64,000 nucleotides of DNA, taken from positions 1 through 64,000 of the forward strand of contig NZ_SJZI01000046.1 in the NCBI RefSeq assembly GCF_004337505.1. Reading direction: 5' to 3'. The notes beneath the pieces were generated by a model. It was not told where the DNA came from. It did no database searches and saw only the letters and a program-made list of their open reading frames with translations. A program made the position numbers and the translations under genes. Of this stretch, positions 1-8,210 are shown piece by piece (within the stretch, counting starts at the first letter, position 1; every line of letters starts with the position of its first letter). The stretch is from Flaviaestuariibacter flavus (lineage in GTDB: Bacteria > Bacteroidota > Bacteroidia > Chitinophagales > Chitinophagaceae).

Positions 1-23
1 CGATATTCGTTATCCGATATTCC
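1..23. repeat. Heptamer array (word CGATATT/CGTTATC) at 3' end of hemE
   Basis: The bases read cgatatt-cgttatc-cgatatt, a period of 7. The same word family occurs at 18020-18081 and 32334-32373. The array is still inside the open hemE frame where the window ends, so it encodes the terminal residues. Confidence 0.7.
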
Positions 24-1039
24 TTCACAGCTTCCACAAAGGCCTTTGCATGATCCACCGGCACATTCGGCGTGATGCCGTGTCCGAGGTTGGCGATATA
101 GCGCTGCGTGCCGAAGCCGTCGATCATTTCCTTTACCCAGGTTTTGATCTGCGGGATGGGTGCCAGCAGCTTTGCCGGGTCGAAGTTGCCCTGGATAGTG
201 ATGCGGTCGCCGGTCAGCTCGCGGGCCTTCTTCGGTGATACGGTCCAGTCGATACCGATACCCGCGGCACCCGAGTGGCTCAGGTCTTCGATGGCATACC
301 AGGTGCCTTTGGGGAAGAGGATCACGGGTGCTTCGTCTTTTACGGCATTCGATATCTGCAGCAGGTAGGGCTGGGCGAAGGTTTTGAAATCCTCGGGGCT
401 CAGCGCGCCGGCCCAGGAGTCGAACACCTGCACGGTGTCGGCGCCGGCCTTCACCTGTGCCTTCAGGTAGTCGATGGTGATATCGGTGATCTTCTGGAGC
501 AGGGCATGCGCCAGCTGCGGCTGGGTGTAGGCAAACTGCTTGGCCTTGTCCCAGGTTTTGGAGCCCTTGCCTTCCACCATGTAGCAGAGGATGGTCCAGG
601 GCGCGCCGGCGAAACCGATAAGCGGCGTGCGGCCGTTCAGTTCTTTTTTCGTGAGCGTGAGCGCGTCGAGTACGTACTTCAGGCTTTCTTCTGCGCCTTC
701 GGTGATGAGCGCGTCTATGTCGGCCTGCGTCTGGATGGTCTTCGGCAGCGAGGGGCCTTTGCCTTCTTCCATCAGCACTTCCACGCCCATGGCCTGCGGG
801 ATCACGAGGATGTCGGAGAAGATGATGGCCGCGTCCACACCCACCTGGTCGATGGGCTGCAGGGTGATCTCGGTGGCGAGCTCGGGCGTCTGCACGCGGG
901 TAAAGAAATCGTATTTGGCCTTCAGCTTCAGGTAGTCGGGCAGGTAGCGGCCGGCCTGGCGCATCATCCATACCGGCGGGCGTTCTACGGATTCGCCGCG
1001 GAGGGCGCGCAGGAGGAGGTCGTTCTTCAGTTCGCTCAT
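1..1039 (-). CDS. hemE: Uroporphyrinogen decarboxylase, C-terminus cut by window edge
   Basis: Decarboxylates the four acetate side chains of uroporphyrinogen III to give coproporphyrinogen III in the cytoplasm. 346 codons are visible, close to the usual full length of about 340-350, so only the extreme C-terminus is missing. The family signature RQAGRY is at residues 27-32, followed by the conserved [14 protein letters not shown] stretch that carries the substrate-binding Asp, and a C-terminal GHGITPNVP segment. The ATG overlaps the hemD stop as ATGA, so the two are translationally coupled. The last visible residues (EYRITNI) are encoded by a heptamer array at 1-23, the same type that encodes the tail of CcoS. 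Identification is secure. Confidence 0.96.
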   Translation of the reverse strand, partial: MSELKNDLLLRALRGESVERPPVWMMRQAGRYLPDYLKLKAKYDFFTRVQTPELATEITLQPIDQVGVDAAIIFSDILVIPQAMGVEVLMEEGKGPSLPKTIQTQADIDALITEGAEESLKYVLDALTLTKKELNGRTPLIGFAGAPWTILCYMVEGKGSKTWDKAKQFAYTQPQLAHALLQKITDITIDYLKAQVKAGADTVQVFDSWAGALSPEDFKTFAQPYLLQISNAVKDEAPVILFPKGTWYAIEDLSHSGAAGIGIDWTVSPKKARELTGDRITIQGNFDPAKLLAPIPQIKTWVKEMIDGFGTQRYIANLGHGITPNVPVDHAKAFVEAVKEYRITNI

Positions 1040-1752
1040 AAATTATTCTTCGTTATAAAGGTCTCAAAAAACTCCATCGCTTCGCGCAGCAGGTCTTCTT
1101 TGCCCGGCTGCCGGGCGATCACCACCGTACCGCTGAAATGGCGGCGGATGGCGTCGGCGGTGGTGGTGCCGATGGCAAACAGAACGCTATGCTTTGCGGG
1201 CTGGTTGACGCTGAAATAGCTTTCCACCGCCGATGGGCTGAAAAAGAGCAGGGCGCGGTAGTCTTTGCCCACGCGCTGCGGGGTGGCGATGGTGCGGTAT
1301 ACTACCTGCTCGTTGATGCGGATGCCGGCTTCCCGTAGTTTTACGGGAAGAGTGTCGCGGCGGATGTCGCCGCAAAAGAAAAGCACTTCGGTTTCGCCCG
1401 CGGCGATGATGACGTCGGCGAGGGCCGCGGCATCGTTGGCCGTGCCGGCCACGGGCAGACCGAGCTCGCTTTCCACGAGGGCGCGCGTGCTGTGCCCGAT
1501 GCAATACACTTTCCAGTCGGGGGCCGTACGCACCTGTGCCGCCACGGCTTCCACGGCGTTCATGCTGGTAAATACGACCGTATGCGCTTCGGTAGCCAGG
1601 AAGCGGATCCGTTGCGCCAGTGCAGTATCCTGGATGGCTTCTGTTTCGATAAAAGAAAGGCAGTTGACCTCAAAGCCGCGGGCGGCGGCTTCCAGCACCA
1701 GCGCGGCCGGGAGGGGGCGGGTGCTCAGTATGGCGCGATCAGCCTTTGGCAT
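1036..1752 (-). CDS. hemD: Uroporphyrinogen-III synthase
   Basis: Cyclises hydroxymethylbilane with inversion of ring D to uroporphyrinogen III. 238 residues, normal for the family, which is poorly conserved in sequence. Visible features are the N-terminal LSTRPLP start, the [12 protein letters not shown] segment, [12 protein letters not shown] and the C-terminal [11 protein letters not shown] and [11 protein letters not shown] motifs typical of HemD. It overlaps hemC upstream by 14 bases and hemE downstream by 4 bases, so it sits in a compact hemACDE operon. The operon position supports the call more strongly than the sequence alone. Confidence 0.93.
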   Translation of the reverse strand: MPKADRAILSTRPLPAALVLEAAARGFEVNCLSFIETEAIQDTALAQRIRFLATEAHTVVFTSMNAVEAVAAQVRTAPDWKVYCIGHSTRALVESELGLPVAGTANDAAALADVIIAAGETEVLFFCGDIRRDTLPVKLREAGIRINEQVVYRTIATPQRVGKDYRALLFFSPSAVESYFSVNQPAKHSVLFAIGTTTADAIRRHFSGTVVIARQPGKEDLLREAMEFFETFITKNNL

Positions 1753-2722
1753 TGCGGATGGCTTCTACGATTTTTAGCACCCGGGGGTTCTGCAGCAGCT
1801 CGTTGGCCGCATCCACGCCGAGGTTATTGGCAAAAGCGATATCGGCCTGCTTCTGAATTTCTACCAGCTCCGAGCCGTCCGGCGCGCACAGGTTGCCTTC
1901 AAAGCGCACCTGGGCATACTCGATGCGGGCCAGCGCCGATATCGGTGTGGAGCAGCCGCCCATCAGGGTGCGGAGAAAGTCGCGCTCAACGCGCACGCAT
2001 AATGCTGTTTCGGGATGGTTGAGCGGGCGCACCGACTCATAGGCTTCCGCGTCTTCGCTGCGACACACAATCATGATGGCTCCCTGTGCCGGTGCGGGGA
2101 GCATCCAGTCGAGGTCCACCGAAGTTGCCGGGCGCACCTCGATGCGCTCCACACCTGCGGCGGCGAAGATGGCGCCGGCCCAGTCGCTTTCGGCCACCTT
2201 GCGCAGGCGGGTGTTGACGTTGCCGCGCAGGTTCTCTACGTCGGTATTGGGATAGCGGTGCTTCCATTGTGCGATGCGGCGGATGGAGCTCGTGCCGATG
2301 GTGAATGGTGAATGGTCAATGGTCAGTGCTTGTTCTTCCCTATTCACCTTTGACCATTGACCATTGACCCAACCCAGCTTCGCGAGGTCGGACTCATTCT
2401 TATAGACGAAAATATCCTTCGTAGACGCGCGCTCCAGCACGGCCACTTCCTGGATGCCCTGCGCCAGTTGGGTAGGCACATCTTTCATGGAGTGCACGGC
2501 GATGTCGATGCGGCCGCTGAGCAGCGCGGCATCGAGGCTGCGGGTAAACACACCCTGTACGCCGAGGGCATAGAGCGGTGTTACCGTGTCGATGTCGCCT
2601 TCGCTTTTAATATATATGAGCTCGGAGCTTACGCCCTGCCCTTTCAGGAGGTTCTGAACGAGGGTGGCCTGCCAGACGGCAAGCTGGCTGTCGCGGGTGC
2701 CGATGCGGAGTGTGCGGGACAT
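1739..2722 (-). CDS. hemC: Hydroxymethylbilane synthase (porphobilinogen deaminase) with repeat-encoded insert
   Basis: Polymerises four porphobilinogen units into hydroxymethylbilane. 327 residues, longer than the usual 305-315. Conserved landmarks are RIGTRDSQLA (residues 6-15), HSMKDVPT (77-84), GTSSIRR (143-149), LRGNVNTRL and the cofactor-cysteine motif GGCSTPI. The extra length lies at about residues 117-142, directly before GTSSIRR, where relatives have only a few residues; this stretch is encoded by an inverted heptamer array also found in intergenic DNA (2298-2369). The reading frame is kept. The ATG overlaps the hemA stop as TAATG. The gene is probably functional because all catalytic motifs are intact, but the insert is unusual. 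Confidence 0.95.
   Translation of the reverse strand: MSRTLRIGTRDSQLAVWQATLVQNLLKGQGVSSELIYIKSEGDIDTVTPLYALGVQGVFTRSLDAALLSGRIDIAVHSMKDVPTQLAQGIQEVAVLERASTKDIFVYKNESDLAKLGWVNGQWSKVNREEQALTIDHSPFTIGTSSIRRIAQWKHRYPNTDVENLRGNVNTRLRKVAESDWAGAIFAAAGVERIEVRPATSVDLDWMLPAPAQGAIMIVCRSEDAEAYESVRPLNHPETALCVRVERDFLRTLMGGCSTPISALARIEYAQVRFEGNLCAPDGSELVEIQKQADIAFANNLGVDAANELLQNPRVLKIVEAIRNAKG
2298..2369. repeat. Inverted heptamer array inside hemC
   Basis: The left arm (2298-2325) is built from ATGGTGA/ATGGTCA units and the right arm (2343-2369) from TTGACCA/TTCACC units; the arms are reverse complements around a short unrelated loop. The same words fill the gap after hemH (5318-5371) and the gap between the TonB receptor and PepSY gene (8076-8199). 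About 72 bases, i.e. 24 codons, in frame with hemC. Confidence 0.85.
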
Positions 2723-3936
2723 TAGTTCTGTGCGGAGATGAATTCGTTAAGGGCAGCGATATACTGGCATCCGCGCTCGTTGCGCTCTTTGATGCGGCCG
2801 GCGGTTTCGTTGAGCACGCGCTGGATCTGCACGTCGAGAAGACGGGCATGATGCGGGCACTCGGGGTGCTCGTGAAGGGCCTTCAGCTTCGCCTTCAGGT
2901 CTTTGAGCAGCGGCACGTGGCGGCGCATGTCGCACCACTCGGCAAATTCCTCCATCCCTTCTGCGATGATGGCTTTTGCCTTGGGCACTTCGGCCTGGCG
3001 CATGCGGAAAGTCTCGTCTTTGAGCTTCGACAGCTCGTCGACGTTCACCATGCGCACGTTGGGCAGGGTCTGGGCGTCGTCAGCCACGTTATAAGGAATA
3101 GAAAGGTCGATGATCAGCTTTTCGCCGGCACCTTCGAGGTGCTGGCGGAGGATGGTCTTTTGCTGCGCGTTGGTGGCCACGATGATGATGTCGGCCGCGC
3201 GGAGCTGCTCCTCCAGCGTTTCCACCGGCGCCCATTGCAGGCCCAGCTCGCCGGCGAGCTCCTGCGCTTTTTCAGGCGTACGGTTGATGAGGGTAATATT
3301 CTTGTTTCCGAGGTAGTCTACCAGGTTTTTGCAGGTGTTGCGGCCGATCTTGCCGGTGCCCACCAGCAGCATTTTCTTCTGGCTGCACTGCGGCACCTGG
3401 GCGCGGATGTATTGAACGGCGGCAAAAGCGGTGGAAACGGTGCCCCCGCTGAGCTCGGTGTTATTCTTTACGTTCTTGGAGGCCTGGAGCACGCTGTTGA
3501 TGAGGCGCTCGGTGAAGGCGCCCACAAAGCCGCCTTCCTTGGCAAAGCGCACGGCCGTCTTCAGCTGGCCTACGATCTCGTAGTCGCCCAGGATCTGGGA
3601 GTCGAGGCCGGCGGCTACGTTATAGGTATGCTCCACGGCCTCGGTGCCCTGCTTGATATAGGCGGAGCGGCGAAAGGTGTCGGCGTCACCGGCGGTCTGG
3701 CTGCACAGCAGCTTTACCAGCTGGTTGGGGCAGTGGGCGATGCCGTAGATCTCGGTGCGGTTGCAGGTGGAAAGAACGAACAACTCGCCGATGCCTTCGG
3801 CGGCCGCGGCCGCCAGGATGCTGGCGTACTGGTCGTTGCCGATAGCAAAAAGCCCGCGAACGGAGGCGTCGGACTTCTTATAGTTGATGCCGGCAACGAA
3901 AAAGTTGTCGATATTTTTAAAGTAGTGGCTGTTCAT
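2722..3936 (-). CDS. hemA: Glutamyl-tRNA reductase
   Basis: Reduces glutamyl-tRNA(Glu) to glutamate-1-semialdehyde, the first committed step of the C5 tetrapyrrole route. Catalytic Cys58 lies in VLSTCNRTEIYG; an NADPH Rossmann motif LLVGTGKIGRNT follows, and the C-terminal dimerisation helices close the protein. Length is 404 residues from the chosen ATG. An upstream in-frame ATG at 3957 would give 411 residues but starts only about 6 bases after a good -7 element (3963-3970), so 3936 is preferred. First gene of the hemACDE operon; the downstream hemC ATG shares a base with its TAA. Confidence 0.95.
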   Translation of the reverse strand: MNSHYFKNIDNFFVAGINYKKSDASVRGLFAIGNDQYASILAAAAAEGIGELFVLSTCNRTEIYGIAHCPNQLVKLLCSQTAGDADTFRRSAYIKQGTEAVEHTYNVAAGLDSQILGDYEIVGQLKTAVRFAKEGGFVGAFTERLINSVLQASKNVKNNTELSGGTVSTAFAAVQYIRAQVPQCSQKKMLLVGTGKIGRNTCKNLVDYLGNKNITLINRTPEKAQELAGELGLQWAPVETLEEQLRAADIIIVATNAQQKTILRQHLEGAGEKLIIDLSIPYNVADDAQTLPNVRMVNVDELSKLKDETFRMRQAEVPKAKAIIAEGMEEFAEWCDMRRHVPLLKDLKAKLKALHEHPECPHHARLLDVQIQRVLNETAGRIKERNERGCQYIAALNEFISAQN

Positions 3937-3962
3937 GTCACAGGGGCTCAGATGCACGAGGG

Positions 3963-3970
3963 CAAAGGTA
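3963..3970 (-). promoter_or_regulatory. Candidate -7 element of hemA operon
   Basis: Read on the minus strand the bases are TACCTTTG, a full match to the Bacteroidota -7 consensus TAnnTTTG. It ends 26 bases before the chosen hemA ATG. No clear -33 TTG was seen. Confidence 0.55.
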
Positions 3971-4090
3971 CTTTGCGCGACGCCCGCGTCCTAACTTCTG
4001 TGTCATTGATCTGTCATAAGGAGGGGTGATCTTGCTCAGGGTGCGGCATGACTGCGATGGGATGGGGGCTTTGCCGGATGATTTGCGGGG

Positions 4091-4208
4091 AGAGAAAGAA
4101 CGCAGATTTATTATGATCTTTTATGATGAGCGCGGATACCGGTACCAACATCAGCGTAAATCAAAATCAATCTGCGTATTCCGCATGCGGAATCTGCGTG
4201 CTTTCTCT
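4091..4208. repeat. 118-bp imperfect palindromic repeat, copy 1
   Basis: Ends are AGAGAAAG and CTTTCTCT; inside them AACGCAGATT pairs with AATCTGCGT. The same order of blocks (GATGAGCGCGGAT, GGTACC, ATCAGCGTAAATCA, TCTGCGTATTCCGC, GCGGAATC) recurs in copies at 14788-14907 (same orientation) and 21453-21570 (opposite). It has no coding capacity of its own and lies in the hemA-hemH gap. Confidence 0.85.
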
Positions 4209-4225
4209 ACCGATATTTGCCGCCT

Positions 4226-5317
4226 ATGAAGCGTGCTGTCGTACTCATGAACCTCGGCTCCCCCGACTCCACCGATGTAAAGGACGTGAAGCGTTACCTC
4301 GACGAGTTTCTGATGGACGGCCGGGTGATCGATAAGCCCCTGCTGTTTCGCGCGATGCTGGTGAAAGGCGTCATTGTTCCCTTCCGCGCGCCGAAGTCGG
4401 CAGAGGCCTACAAAAGCATCTGGACCAACGAAGGCTCGCCGCTCATCGTGCTCTCGAAGCAGCTCGCCGCCGCCCTCGACGGGGAGGTGGAAGAGCCCGT
4501 GGTGATCGCCATGCGCTACGGCACGCCGTCGCCGAAGGAAACCTTCGATGCCCTGCAGGCCGCGCACCCCGGGCTGGAGCAGGTGCTGCTCATCCCGATG
4601 TACCCGCACTATGCCATGAGCTCTTACGAGACAGCCGTGGAGTATGCCAAAGAACAGCACAAGGAAGGACGCTACCGCTTCCGCCTCGACTATATCAAGC
4701 CTTATTACGACAACGAAGACTACCTGCACGCGCTTTGCGAGAGCATCCGCCCTCACCTCGAAAAGGATTACGACCAGATCCTGTTTTCCTACCACGGCGT
4801 GCCCGAGCGTCATATCTATAAGGGCGACATCACCGGCCAGCACTGTATGAAGAGCGGGGCCTGCTGCGATACGCCTTCGGCGGCCCACCAGTATTGCTAC
4901 CGCCACCAGTGCTGGGTGACCACCAAAGAGGTGGCGAAGCGCCTTGCCATCCCCGACGGCAAATGGGGCTTTTCCTTCCAGAGCCGCCTTGGCCGCGATC
5001 CCTGGCTGCAGCCCTACACGGCGCAGCGCCTGGAGCAGCTCCCGGGAGAGGGCGTGAAGAAAGTGGTGGTGGCCTGCCCGGCTTTTATCAGCGACTGCCT
5101 CGAAACCCTCGAGGAGATCGCCGAAGAAGGCAAGGAGACCTTCCTGCATGCCGGCGGTGAAAGCTTCGACATGATCCCCTGCCTCAACGTGCACCCGCTG
5201 TGGGTGCGGGCCATGGCCAGGTGGGTGCAGGAATACGCGCTGGGAAAGACGGATATGCTGCAGCGTGGCTCGGCGCACGAGCTGGTGCCGAAGGCGAAGT
5301 TTACCGACCTCATTTAG
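4226..5317 (+). CDS. hemH: Ferrochelatase
   Basis: Inserts Fe2+ into protoporphyrin IX (or the metal into coproporphyrin in some lineages). 363 residues. The N-terminal VVLMNLGSPDS motif, the metal-site His190 in FSYHGVPERH and the late CPAFISDCLETLEEI motif with its conserved Glu are all present. A group of cysteines (CMKSGACCDTP and following) near the middle may be metal-binding, as is known for some bacterial ferrochelatases, but this is not shown here. ATG at 4226 is preferred over an in-frame TTG nine bases upstream. Divergent from hemA, across a 118-bp palindromic repeat. Confidence 0.96.
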   Translation: MKRAVVLMNLGSPDSTDVKDVKRYLDEFLMDGRVIDKPLLFRAMLVKGVIVPFRAPKSAEAYKSIWTNEGSPLIVLSKQLAAALDGEVEEPVVIAMRYGTPSPKETFDALQAAHPGLEQVLLIPMYPHYAMSSYETAVEYAKEQHKEGRYRFRLDYIKPYYDNEDYLHALCESIRPHLEKDYDQILFSYHGVPERHIYKGDITGQHCMKSGACCDTPSAAHQYCYRHQCWVTTKEVAKRLAIPDGKWGFSFQSRLGRDPWLQPYTAQRLEQLPGEGVKKVVVACPAFISDCLETLEEIAEEGKETFLHAGGESFDMIPCLNVHPLWVRAMARWVQEYALGKTDMLQRGSAHELVPKAKFTDLI

Positions 5318-5371
5318 TTGATGGTGATTGGTCCCGCTCATTGACCATTCACCATTGACCATTGACCGATT
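5318..5371. repeat. Heptamer array after hemH (word CCATTGA/CCATTCA)
   Basis: Begins directly after the hemH stop. The right part reads attgacc-attcacc-attgacc-attgacc; a weaker opposite-strand arm (gatggtgattggtc) precedes it. Same word family as the hemC insert and 8076-8199. Confidence 0.8.
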
Positions 5372-5384
5372 GCGGCGGGAATAC

Positions 5385-5392
5385 TACTTTCG
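5385..5392 (+). promoter_or_regulatory. Candidate -7 element of SIMPL gene
   Basis: TACTTTCG, one mismatch to TAnnTTTG, ends 13 bases before the ATG at 5406. Confidence 0.35.
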
Positions 5393-5405
5393 GAAAAACG
5401 ATTTT

Positions 5406-6134
5406 ATGCGAAACCTGACGGCGGCCATCATCGGCATAGCAGTAGTAATTGCGGCGGCGCTCGGCGCGGCTGCCTTCCGGTACAAAGCGCGCGGGAGCGA
5501 AACCATCGTGGTGACGGGCCTGGCGGAGCGGGATTTCGTGAGTGACCTCGCCGTGTGGAACGGCTCCTATTCGCGCAAGTCGCTCGAGCTGCCCACCGCC
5601 TATGCCGCACTCAAGCAGGATGAAAGCACCATCCGCACCTTCCTGCGCGGCCGCGGGGTATCGGATGCGGAGATCGTTTTTTCGGCAGCCCAGATCAACC
5701 GCGAGTTCAACAACCGCACGAATGATAACGGCGCGGTGATCAGCCAGGAGTTTACGGGCTACAACCTCACGCAGACCGTCACGGTGCAGTCGAACGACGT
5801 GAACAAGGTGGAGCGCCTGTCGCGCGAGGCCACCGACATCATACAAAGCGGCATCGAGTTCAATTCGGCCGCGCCTTCTTACTATTACTCGAAGCTTGCC
5901 GATATCAAGATCGACCTGCTGGGCAAGGCCAGCGCCGATGCGCGCAACCGTGCCGAAACCATCGCCAAAAATTCCGGCAGCTCGCTGGGTGCGGTGCGTA
6001 AGGCCACCATGGGCGTGTTCCAGATCACCGGCAAGAACAGCAACGAAGACTACAGCTACGGCGGTGCCTTCAATACCTCCGACAAAAACAAAACCGGCTC
6101 CATCACCATCCGCATGGAGTTCGCCATCGACTAA
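5406..6134 (+). CDS. SIMPL (DUF541) domain protein, membrane-anchored
   Basis: 242 residues: an N-terminal hydrophobic anchor or uncleaved signal (about residues 4-22, AAIIGIAVVIAAALGAAAF), then a SIMPL/DUF541 domain beginning ETIVVTGLAERDFVSDLAVW and ending with the typical ITGKNSNEDYSYG and SITIRMEFAID strands. The family is periplasmic or cell-surface exposed; its biochemical role is not established. The longer frame from 5328 is rejected because it would begin in the heptamer array. It lies between hemH and hemJ with 4 bases to the latter, so it is likely co-transcribed with hemJ. Confidence 0.88.
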   Translation: MRNLTAAIIGIAVVIAAALGAAAFRYKARGSETIVVTGLAERDFVSDLAVWNGSYSRKSLELPTAYAALKQDESTIRTFLRGRGVSDAEIVFSAAQINREFNNRTNDNGAVISQEFTGYNLTQTVTVQSNDVNKVERLSREATDIIQSGIEFNSAAPSYYYSKLADIKIDLLGKASADARNRAETIAKNSGSSLGAVRKATMGVFQITGKNSNEDYSYGGAFNTSDKNKTGSITIRMEFAID

Positions 6135-6138
6135 AATC

Positions 6139-6681
6139 ATGTACGCCTACCTCAAAGCACTGCACATCGTATTCATCGTTACCTGGTTCGCGGGGATGTT
6201 TTACATCGTGCGCCTGTTCATCTACAACACCGAAGCCAACGAAAAGCCCGAGCCCGAGCGCCGCATCCTGCAGGCGCAGTTCGCCATTATGATCAGGCGC
6301 CTCTGGCTGGGCATTACCTGGCCCTCGGCCGTCCTTACGCTGATCCTCGGCCCGACGGTGCTCTTCCTGGGCAACTGGCAGGCCACCTTCGGCGAAGAAG
6401 GCGGGCGCTGGTTGGAAGTGAAGCTGGCTTTCGTACTCGGACTGTATCTCTACTTCTTTTCGCTTCACCGGATCTATAAACAACAACTTGCCGGCAAATT
6501 CACCTGGAGCGCGCAAAAGCTCCGCGTGTGGAATGAGGTGGCCACCATCTTCCTCATCCCCATCGTGATGCTGGCGACGGTGAAGACCGGCATTTCGTGG
6601 CTGTGGGGCCTGCTGGGGCTGATCGGGTTTATTGTTGTTTTGATGAGTGCGATTAAGATCTACAAAACACTTAGGAAATAG
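6139..6681 (+). CDS. hemJ: Protoporphyrinogen oxidase HemJ (UPF0093/CopD-like membrane protein)
   Basis: 180 residues with four or five hydrophobic segments. The start MYAYLKALHIVFIVTWFAGMF with conserved His9 and the following YIVRLFIY segment are characteristic of HemJ, which oxidises protoporphyrinogen IX to protoporphyrin IX in bacteria that lack HemG/HemY. Placement four bases after the SIMPL gene and downstream of hemH supports the assignment over a generic CopD-type protein. With hemA, C, D, E and H this gives most of the haem pathway; hemL, hemB and the coproporphyrinogen oxidase are not in the window. Confidence 0.88.
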   Translation: MYAYLKALHIVFIVTWFAGMFYIVRLFIYNTEANEKPEPERRILQAQFAIMIRRLWLGITWPSAVLTLILGPTVLFLGNWQATFGEEGGRWLEVKLAFVLGLYLYFFSLHRIYKQQLAGKFTWSAQKLRVWNEVATIFLIPIVMLATVKTGISWLWGLLGLIGFIVVLMSAIKIYKTLRK

Positions 6682-6698
6682 CGCGCAGGCGCTTGCAC

Positions 6699-6722
6699 AA
6701 AAGGGCCGCTTGCGGCCCTTTT
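6699..6722 (+). terminator. Hairpin terminator after hemJ
   Basis: AAAAGGGCCGC, a two-base loop, then GCGGCCCTTTT; perfect 11-bp stem 17 bases after the hemJ stop. The T tract is short because the stem itself supplies it. Confidence 0.75.
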
Positions 6723-6878
6723 GTCATGCTGAGCGGAGCGAAGGATCTGAGGTGGCGAATCGAGGAGACGTGCGTGAAAGCACAGAGCGGTTGCTTCATC
6801 TGGACTTTTTACTCTGGTCGTCCCTTCAGATGCTTCGCTCCGCTCAGCATGACAAAGGCAGGCCGAAGGCCTGCCTTT
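6721..6878. repeat. Long inverted repeat plus hairpin between hemJ and PepSY gene
   Basis: Arms 6721-6743 and 6833-6855 are perfect 23-base reverse complements built on TGTCATGCTGAGCGGAGCGA, a word I recall as a common intergenic repeat in several phyla. A second hairpin, AAAGGCAGGCC-gaa-GGCCTGCCTTT (6854-6878), can terminate the minus-strand PepSY gene. No gene is seen between the arms. Confidence 0.75.
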
Positions 6879-6898
6879 GTGCACCAACCGGTGAGGCC

Positions 6899-8077
6899 CT
6901 ACTCCAGCTCCGTCTCAATCTCCTCCGTCAGCAGCACCTTTTTCCCGTCCTTTCTCCGCTTACGCGTGCGGTTCCACCACATGATGGTGCCGGTGATGGG
7001 GAAGGTAACGCCGAGGAGGCACACGATAAAGGCGAGGATCCTGGTGGGCGTGCCGCCGATGGAGCCGGTGTGTACGGGTTTGAAGGTGCCGCGTACCCGC
7101 GCGCCGAGGGAGCGCTCCTTCCAGGTGAGGTGGCCGAGGGGAGCGGCGCTGTATTGATCGAAGTAGAAGGCGTCGGTGGCCGACTCGTGCGGCGCACCCG
7201 TGCCCAGTAATTGTACGGTGAAGGGCGCCACCGAATCCTTCGGTGCCTGCAGGTTGTAGAAGTCGGCCCCGGGGCGCTGCGCCTGCGCGGCGGTCAGCAC
7301 GGCGTCAAAAGTCGCGGGCTTCGCACCGGCTACGTAGGCCGACTTCGGCGGCTCGGGGCCCTTCATCGGCGAGCCCGTTACCGTATAAATGCTTTTATTG
7401 AACCACTCGAAGCTCCAGGCCAGGCCGGTAAAGGCCATGATAAACAGGAAGATGGCCGAGTAGAAGCCGAGCACGATGTGCAGGTCGTGGTTGAGGCGCT
7501 TCCAGGAGGCGCCCCACTTTACGGTCAGGCGCCGCTGCAGCACGGTGCGCGTTTTGGGCCACCACAGCACGATGCCGGTGAGCAGGATGAACAGGAAGAG
7601 CAAGGTGGACACGCCCACGATGTATTTGCCCACCGAGCCTTCGCCACCCAGCAGCCAGCGGTGCAGGGCGAAAACGGTATAGAAGTTCGACTCCCGGTAG
7701 CTGTATTTCTCCAGGATGGCGCCGCTGTAGGGGTTGACAAACACCGTGAAGCCGGGCTGCCGCTCGGGTGCCTTTCCGGCTTCCTTGCCTTCTTTCTTTT
7801 TGGCAGCCGTGATGCTCACTTCGGCCGAGCGGCCCGGGTCCGTGTACAGCCGGATGCCCGTCACCTTGGTACCGGGAAAGGCGTCCTTTACCCGCTGCAC
7901 GAGACCGGCGGCCGGCAGCTTTTGCGAAGCCGGCGACACATAATAGCGCTCCTTGCTGGCGGCCATCATGATGTCTTTTTCAAACACCAGCAGTGCGCCC
8001 GTAAGGCAGGCGATGAGGATGACGAGCCCCGCGGCGAAGCTGAGGTAAAGGTGGATACGGCGGAAGAATACTTTCAT
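6899..8077 (-). CDS. PepSY-associated transmembrane protein, probable ferric-siderophore reductase
   Basis: 392 residues with four membrane spans: residues about 10-32, 148-172, 205-228 and 345-368. PepSY-type domains fill the two outer loops. Conserved histidines occur in RRIHLYLSF, FALHRWLL, LNHDLHIVLG and FKPVHTGSIGG, a pattern expected for b-type haem ligands in this family. Such proteins commonly sit beside TonB-dependent siderophore receptors and are thought to reduce ferric siderophores in the inner membrane. Here the receptor gene is directly upstream on the same strand (133-bp gap filled by heptamer arrays), which fits that job. Confidence 0.87.
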   Translation of the reverse strand: MKVFFRRIHLYLSFAAGLVILIACLTGALLVFEKDIMMAASKERYYVSPASQKLPAAGLVQRVKDAFPGTKVTGIRLYTDPGRSAEVSITAAKKKEGKEAGKAPERQPGFTVFVNPYSGAILEKYSYRESNFYTVFALHRWLLGGEGSVGKYIVGVSTLLFLFILLTGIVLWWPKTRTVLQRRLTVKWGASWKRLNHDLHIVLGFYSAIFLFIMAFTGLAWSFEWFNKSIYTVTGSPMKGPEPPKSAYVAGAKPATFDAVLTAAQAQRPGADFYNLQAPKDSVAPFTVQLLGTGAPHESATDAFYFDQYSAAPLGHLTWKERSLGARVRGTFKPVHTGSIGGTPTRILAFIVCLLGVTFPITGTIMWWNRTRKRRKDGKKVLLTEEIETELE

Positions 8078-8199
8078 GGTGGTGAATGGTCAATGGTCAA
8101 TGGCCCGATGAGGATTAGTATTTGGCTGAACCGGCTGTTAAAGCGAATGGTGAATGGCGAAGGTCCTGATTGACCATTGACCATTCACCATTCACCCTG
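8076..8199. repeat. Facing heptamer arrays between receptor and PepSY genes
   Basis: Left array 8076-8105 uses GGTGAAT/GGTCAAT units and right array 8144-8198 uses GGTGAAT then ATTGACC/ATTCACC units, so the outer arms can pair. Same words as inside hemC. Confidence 0.82.
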
Positions 8200-8210
8200 T
8201 CCAGGTTGTC

